A DNA stretch of 64,000 nt, taken from the NCBI GenBank assembly GCA_025998875.1, contig AP024675.1:1771549-1835548 (forward strand), read 5' to 3'. Under the pieces are notes generated by a model, which ran no database searches, had not been told where the DNA came from, and was given only the letters and a program-made list of their open reading frames with translations. This document shows positions 59,630-64,000 of this stretch, piece after piece (within the stretch, counting starts at the first letter, position 1; each line of letters opens with the position of its first letter). The position numbers and the translations under genes are program-made. Source of the DNA: Bacteroidota bacterium (GTDB lineage Bacteria > Bacteroidota > Rhodothermia > JANXDC01).

Positions 59630-60211
59630 TTGGAGCACAAGGTTCAGGTGGAGATTCTGGGCATCTCCTCCGGTATGACCGGGGGGGGTGCCTATGCGCT
59701 GATCCTGCAGGAGGTGGCCGGAACGCGCCGGTTGCCCATCATCATTGGCGCCTTTGAGGCGCAGGCGATCGCCATCGAGTTGGAGAAGGTGCGCCCGCCC
59801 CGTCCCATGACGCATGATCTGATGCGCAATATGCTGGAAGCCTTCAACGTGCACGTGCAGGAGGTCTACATCCACGACCTGCGGGATGGCACCTTCTATG
59901 CCCAGATCCGCTATGAGTTCAACGGCATCGAGGACGCTCTGGATGCCCGTCCGAGCGATGCCATTGCGCTGGCTGTACGGGTGGATGCGCCCATCTATGT
60001 GGCCGAATCTGTCCTCGAGGAGGCGGGCATTCCCGTTGAGGCCGAAGAGGAGGAGGGTTCTGCCGCCCCGCCCAGAAAGGCCCGGGGCGGCTCCCGCGCC
60101 GATCGGCTCGCAGAGCTACAGGAAGCCCTGCAGCGCGCTATAGAGAACGAGGACTACGAGCTGGCCGCTCGGCTGCGGGATGAAATCGAGCAGCTGAAGC
60201 GCAACAGTTGA
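59630..60211 (+). CDS. Bifunctional nuclease (DUF151) with C-terminal UVR motif
   Basis: This 193-residue protein has a DUF151/BFN domain (residues 1-135; LPIIIGAFEAQAIAIELE and ARPSDAIALAVR) and, after an acidic linker, a UVR motif (residues 158-190) rich in charged helix residues. DUF151 proteins have been described with RNase and DNase activity. The UVR motif is the UvrB-UvrC contact helix. TTG at 59630 is chosen because AAAAGGG is 9 bases upstream. The in-frame codons before it have no family match. Confidence 0.85.
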   Translation: MEHKVQVEILGISSGMTGGGAYALILQEVAGTRRLPIIIGAFEAQAIAIELEKVRPPRPMTHDLMRNMLEAFNVHVQEVYIHDLRDGTFYAQIRYEFNGIEDALDARPSDAIALAVRVDAPIYVAESVLEEAGIPVEAEEEEGSAAPPRKARGGSRADRLAELQEALQRAIENEDYELAARLRDEIEQLKRNS

Positions 60212-60614
60212 CAAAGGCCTTGCCCGAGGACACCCCTGTTGGGGTGCGCTGCAGCGCCAATTAGCGGTCGCATTGGCCAGAGGGGAGGGCATTGGCGACG
60301 ATAGCGGACTTTTTCGCTCCCAGGCGCGGGAGGGGCAATAGGGTGGGCGCGCATCACCTTCGGTTTGATATGGGATGCGCCGAGGGGGGAACATGGCGCG
60401 GCGTATCCGCAAGGGCGGCCGTGATGGCCAGGCCCCGCAGCATTTCACCTTTCCCTACCAGGGGCAGGGACACCGCAGGAGCATCGTCAAGGCTGCCTGA
60501 TGGGCTGATAATGCACTGACGGCGTGCAGGGAAGATTTTACGGGAGGACCCACGAAGATGGAATATTTGTTATATGCAAAACTTATTTTACACGTTTGAG
60601 ATACTAATCTGACT
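60212..60614. other. 403-base stretch without a recognised gene
   Basis: I see no gene here. It holds short hairpins (CACCCC-TGTT-GGGGTG near 60229-60244; GCCAAT/ATTGGC near 60258-60279) and a direct repeat GCATTGGC (near 60271 and 60289). The last 60 bases are AT-rich, with TTTG (60566-60569) and TACACGTTTG (60589-60598) that look like a degenerate promoter. No integrase, transposase or terminal inverted repeat is visible. It marks the change from housekeeping to accessory DNA. Confidence 0.6.
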
Positions 60615-61186
60615 ATGAGAAGTGTACAAGGTCAGCTTTGGAGGGGTCGGGCTCAGGATTGGGCCACCTATGTGGAGCCGGTGTGCTTGCCGCTCTTCGA
60701 GGTGGAGCTGGATGCGGCGCGCGTGACCGAGGGCACGCGTCTGCTTGGTGCTAGCTACGGTGCCGGACTCCTGGCGCTGCTGGCCAGCTTCCGTAACGCG
60801 CAGGTGGCCGCTCTGGACGCTACAGCGGGGCTCCTAGCTATCGCGCGGCAACGATTGCCCGGGGTCGATGTCCAGGAAGGGGACCTGAAGAAGTTTTCCT
60901 TTGCGGAAGCCGGCTTTGACGCGGTTGTGGCCGTCAAGCGTGTCTTTTACGTAGCGGGCTGCGCGTCGTGGAGGAGGGTGAGGTCACCTGTCCCTTCGTC
61001 TTCCCGAGCACCGAAGCATCGTGGCGCGGAAACTCGAAGGCAGAGGTCAACTACGCGGCCATTGCTCACAGCGGCAAGGCCGCGGTTCGCGCCGTGTATG
61101 CAGATGCCGACCGCGTCCACATGCGCCCCGATGGGAGTGTTCGGTACAATAATGTCTTTCTCTGGGCTGCTGGCAAACAACCATAG
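60615..61186 (+). pseudogene. Broken class I SAM-dependent methyltransferase
   Basis: The first frame encodes WSGRA-like LWRGRAQDWATYVEPVCLPL, a motif I region (GASYGAGLLALLAS) and FDAVVAVKRVFYVA, the N-terminal half of a methyltransferase. At about base 60955 the frame breaks. A second frame then gives GLRVVEEGEVTCPFVFPST to DGSVRYNNVFLWAAGKQP, the C-terminal end of the same family. The middle part, roughly 100 codons by my estimate from related proteins, is gone. Motif I also has Ser-Tyr where Gly-Cys is usual. It is not expected to work. Confidence 0.75.
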
Positions 61187-61303
61187 CGATGGACGCTCAC
61201 GGGTGCATGCTTACAACTGGTTGCAGCGGACGGCGCTGCCGCTGATCCGTATCGTTAGCCCGCCTGCTACCATCGCAAACAGCGGGGAGTTGACGAAACA
61301 GTA

Positions 61304-63619
61304 GTGGGGATTCTAATGGACTCCACAAAAGCCTTATTGATCCTTCTCTTATTTGTCGCAACCACGTCCGCTGTCATTGCTTGCCTCGCGATCTATAACC
61401 GCAAAAGGCGGCAGCAAACGCAACCGAAAGTGGTTGACGAAAAGGAACCAGTTGCACCACCAGGCCAATTTATCGCAGCACCGGAACCTCAACCGGCAGT
61501 ACTGGGGGACGCAGAAGAGGAAGCCCAACCGAGTGCAATAGAAAGACCTCAGTTATCTGGAGTAGGTGGAACGCAGCCCACGGCTTTAGATGAGGCCGAG
61601 CTTACAAGAGTGCAGGGAGCGCAACCGAAGGAGGCTACATGCCCAACGGAGCAGGAGACTCAAGTGGCAGTCCCGGCCGGGGCTCAACCCACAGGAAAAA
61701 AACCTGCGAGCCCGAAGAAGGGAAGTCAGAAAAGGCAGAGGCGAGAGCCCATCAAGAGGGGAGGCAGACCCCGGGAGTCCACTGAAGGCCTCGATAAAAA
61801 GACCAAACCTCGCCGCCTAAAACCCGAAATCGTTTGCTGGAAAAGGGAGAGCCAGTGGGTGCCGGCGGTAGAGGTGCCGGAAGAACTCCTTGAAAAATGC
61901 GGTTTGGAAGTCCTTCAAAATGGATCACCGCTCAAACAAGATGAAGAATTAGAAAAGGCCTTTTGGTGTCTTGAACAGGTATGTGGTGAAGTGATAGTTC
62001 GCTGGAACGAAGCAGAGGCTGTCCAGGAAGCCAAGGTCGGGATTGACCAGGAGGATTACCTTCTGTTCAAACTAAGCGGCAAGAACCTCGATCAGGGGAG
62101 GCTTGTGAAGTCCCCTTCCTGGGGCTCATATCTCGTGATAGCTCCAGATACCTGGGAACGAGACGAGACATTGTCGGGACCCGCACCAGTCATGCCCGAG
62201 CAGGTGTCATTAGCTGGCTTCAAGGCTCACTTCTTTGAGCTTGATAAGAATGGAGACCAAGATATTGCTTTTCGGACTCCAAATGGGGAGTCAAAAGTTA
62301 TAAAGAAAAAGGCAAATAGATTTGAATTAATTGGGATAAGAATAGATGATGTAATTGATAAAATAGGTCCTATATTTTTAGAAGGACATCCTCGCATTCT
62401 CGATATGAATGAAAAAAAATGGAAGGGTGTTAAGACAATAGTTGTTGGTGAAGAAGGTAGTGGTAGAAAAAGGTGGAAAATTTCTTTTACTCCTGATCAT
62501 AATAAAAATGAGCAAGATTTTCCTTCAGATTTTTTAGAGAAAAAAATTGGATGGTATTTTGTTAGATTTTATGATGATAAAAATAATCTTATAGATAGCT
62601 TAGATTTTAGATTAATTACCTGTCTCAAAGAAATTAAATTACCTGTATTGGGCATATTTCCATATAGAGATGGATATAAATCAGTACATGTAGAATTAAT
62701 TCATGCTAAAGATTGTATTATCAAGCCAGAAAATAATAAAAAAAATATACAAATTGAAATAAAAGATGATAGAACGATTCTTACCGTTCCTCCTGATCCT
62801 GATTATGATCTTAGTTATTGGTTGGTTTCTCTAGGAAATGATAATTTACAAGTTAAAATAGGGATCCTTGTGGAAAGAATTTGGTGGACACTGGGAGAAG
62901 TGAATCATGTACCATCTCAATGGAGCGATAGACTAGTTGTGCTCTCTCGTGATGACTTTGCTGCCACGTCAAACAAAGCGTTGTGGTTACGACTTCCAAG
63001 ACGCCGCTGGATAGACAAGGTCCTTGTAGGTTTCGAACGATCAAAAGCCAGGCCGTATAATGTAAGAATAACAGAGAATACAATTGTTGTTCCACTTCGT
63101 GACTTTGTTGATTCTCAAGAAATAAGCAATAAGGTGAGGGATTATTTTTTCAAGATATGGATCGAGCGTGACAACGAGTTTCATGAAGGGATTATTGCGA
63201 TTATTCGATCATCGAAATATTTGGAATATTTCAAATTTGGATATGGAAGAAAAAAAACCGCCATCGCAAAAGCAACTATCCAAAATGGATCAGGGACAAT
63301 CAAAATCAATGGGCATGATTGGCGTTATTATTTCAGGACAGCTCCTCCCAAAGCCAGGCAATTCTTAGAAAAGTTAATTGAAATGAAGGAAGTGCAAGAA
63401 AAATTATCAAAACATGAAATCAATATTATCGTTCATGGGAGTCATCCGACGACCATGCGGCAACCGAAAGCAGTGGCCCATGCTATAGCAAGAGCTTTAA
63501 TGAATTATGATCCTTGTCTGGCACCTTTGTTGAGACAGGCAGGATTTGGAGGAGTCAAAGTGAAAGTTTCCGACAGGAGGATAAGCGATGAATCTAATAG
63601 AAATAGCAAGTCAGATTGA
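61304..63619 (+). CDS. Membrane-anchored protein of unknown function with C-terminal ribosomal-protein-uS9-like domain
   Basis: This 771-residue protein is not one I recognise as a whole. Residues 10-31 form one membrane helix followed by RKRRQQ. Residues 45-130 are a Pro/Gln/Glu-rich linker with a recurring QP unit. Residues 130-175 are strongly basic. Residues 175-640 are a large, probably beta-rich region. Residues 645-759 read as uS9 (ribosomal protein S9): YGRKKTAIAKATI, GSGTIKINGHD, NIIVHG, HAIARALMNYDP and LRQAGF, while the SKR tail of true uS9 is absent. The middle of the gene drops to about 22-30 % GC in lines I counted. The start may be GTG 61304 or ATG 61316. The stop lies 32 bases inside the helicase gene, so the two are coupled. 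Confidence 0.85.
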   Translation: MGILMDSTKALLILLLFVATTSAVIACLAIYNRKRRQQTQPKVVDEKEPVAPPGQFIAAPEPQPAVLGDAEEEAQPSAIERPQLSGVGGTQPTALDEAELTRVQGAQPKEATCPTEQETQVAVPAGAQPTGKKPASPKKGSQKRQRREPIKRGGRPRESTEGLDKKTKPRRLKPEIVCWKRESQWVPAVEVPEELLEKCGLEVLQNGSPLKQDEELEKAFWCLEQVCGEVIVRWNEAEAVQEAKVGIDQEDYLLFKLSGKNLDQGRLVKSPSWGSYLVIAPDTWERDETLSGPAPVMPEQVSLAGFKAHFFELDKNGDQDIAFRTPNGESKVIKKKANRFELIGIRIDDVIDKIGPIFLEGHPRILDMNEKKWKGVKTIVVGEEGSGRKRWKISFTPDHNKNEQDFPSDFLEKKIGWYFVRFYDDKNNLIDSLDFRLITCLKEIKLPVLGIFPYRDGYKSVHVELIHAKDCIIKPENNKKNIQIEIKDDRTILTVPPDPDYDLSYWLVSLGNDNLQVKIGILVERIWWTLGEVNHVPSQWSDRLVVLSRDDFAATSNKALWLRLPRRRWIDKVLVGFERSKARPYNVRITENTIVVPLRDFVDSQEISNKVRDYFFKIWIERDNEFHEGIIAIIRSSKYLEYFKFGYGRKKTAIAKATIQNGSGTIKINGHDWRYYFRTAPPKARQFLEKLIEMKEVQEKLSKHEINIIVHGSHPTTMRQPKAVAHAIARALMNYDPCLAPLLRQAGFGGVKVKVSDRRISDESNRNSKSD

Positions 63620-64000
63620 GGAAAGGTATCGTCGCTATCTGAAAACCACCTTTCACTTCAGAGACCCGGAATTCCGTAGGTCTTTTGAACAAGCGTTGGA
63701 CTCGGGCCATCTGAGCAAGGGGCCATACCTTGAAGCCACGCCGGTCTTCAAACGTGGCCAGAGGCCGCGTGAGTTGTTCGCGAATCTGCTTGGATTCCAG
63801 CCAGATGAGGGCTTTCTGAAGGCAGTGCAGGGTGATAGACCTCTTTATCAACATCAGGAAGAAGCAATCTCCAGAGTGTTCAAAGGAAGCAACATAGTTG
63901 TAGCTACAGGCACAGGAAGCGGAAAAACCGAGGCGTTTCTATACCCTATCCTGTTGCATCTTTATCGGGAATTCCGAGCAGGGAAGTTGTGTTGTGGAGT
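63588..64000 (+). CDS. DEAD/DEAH-type helicase, N-terminal part (runs off window)
   Basis: 137 residues are visible and the frame is open at the window edge. After a leader with FRDPEFRRSFEQAL and GPYLEATPVFKRG comes a Q-motif-like LYQHQEEAI and a Walker A loop ATGTGSGKTEAF, then YPILLHLYREF, as in superfamily 2 helicases of the YprA/MrfA or DISARM DrmA/DrmB kind. AGGAGG is 7 bases before the ATG. The C-terminal domains that would decide the family are outside the window. Confidence 0.85.
   Translation, partial: MNLIEIASQIEERYRRYLKTTFHFRDPEFRRSFEQALDSGHLSKGPYLEATPVFKRGQRPRELFANLLGFQPDEGFLKAVQGDRPLYQHQEEAISRVFKGSNIVVATGTGSGKTEAFLYPILLHLYREFRAGKLCCG

Noticed and set aside
60229-60300. Structured small RNA (SRP RNA, 6S or tmRNA) in the gene-free stretch
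   Set aside because: Short hairpins exist, but none of the conserved words of these RNAs is present.
60212-61303. Insertion sequence or integrase remnants at the start of the atypical region
   Set aside because: No transposase or integrase words, no terminal inverted repeats and no tRNA attachment site are visible.
61304-63619. The uS9-like domain as a normal rpsI fused by assembly error or frameshift
   Set aside because: The domain is strongly diverged, lacks the C-terminal SKR tail, is AT-rich unlike the ribosomal genes here, and is in frame with the rest of a long open reading frame.

Overview
The window is one continuous piece of a high-GC chromosome (about 62-68 % GC in most coding stretches, judged by eye and by a few hand-counted lines). 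It most resembles the Bacteroidota/Rhodothermota branch. The supporting signs are a CysRS with a KMGKS loop, an RpoB rifampicin region reading [14 protein letters not shown], a parA-parB-DUF5683 cluster, a DUF3078 outer-membrane protein, a PUR/DUF3276 protein, a DUF151-UVR bifunctional nuclease, a subtilase with a type A T9SS sorting domain, and several promoters of the form TTTG-N20-TAnnTTT(G). A short ProRS of the archaeal type and an RtcB-archease pair are also present. I cannot name a species.

Layout. 1-4.0 kb (+): the 3' part of cysS, a YbhN-like membrane protein, comF and a TPR protein. 4.1-16.1 kb (+): tandem promoters, a six-tRNA array (Thr-Tyr-Gly-Thr-Trp-Cys), secE-nusG-rplKAJL-rpoBC and a terminator. 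16.1-25.3 kb (-): two runs of genes, parA-parB-DUF5683-DUF3078-sppA-ferritin, then after a terminator hisB-hisH-hisA-hisF and a sugar-nucleotide reductase. 25.3-28.6 kb (+): a cation/proton antiporter, archease and rtcB, fired from a divergent promoter shared with parA. 28.6-32.4 kb (-): CBS protein, DJ-1/PfpI, RHH regulator, SPFH protein, SufE and a rhodanese. 32.5-43.8 kb (+): proS, an M3-like peptidase, an HDAC-like amidohydrolase, a MOSC protein, a 5'-nucleotidase divided into two genes around a TlpA-like thioredoxin, queG, a T9SS-exported subtilase and a [2Fe-2S] ferredoxin. 43.8-60.2 kb (+): a PUR protein, then nuoABCDHIJKLMN, hisD-hisC, etfB-etfA and a bifunctional nuclease.

The nuo run encodes the membrane arm and the quinone/FeS connecting module of complex I but no NuoE, F or G. 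It runs with tiny gaps or overlaps into hisDC and etfBA, so electron entry through the flavoprotein ETF and histidine synthesis may be co-transcribed with it. Histidine genes are divided between two places, and hisG and hisI/E are not in the window.

From about 60.2 kb the character changes. A 403-base stretch without a gene is followed by a broken SAM-methyltransferase gene. Next comes a long mosaic gene whose middle falls to about 22-30 % GC, and then the start of a DEAD/DEAH-type helicase that runs off the window. The long gene encodes an N-terminal membrane anchor, a repetitive and basic linker, a large region I do not recognise, and a C-terminal domain that reads as a remodelled ribosomal protein uS9. 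Its stop overlaps the helicase start by 32 bases. I regard this uS9-like/helicase pair as the best candidate for an undescribed system, possibly the start of a defence or accessory island. Its function is not shown by the sequence.
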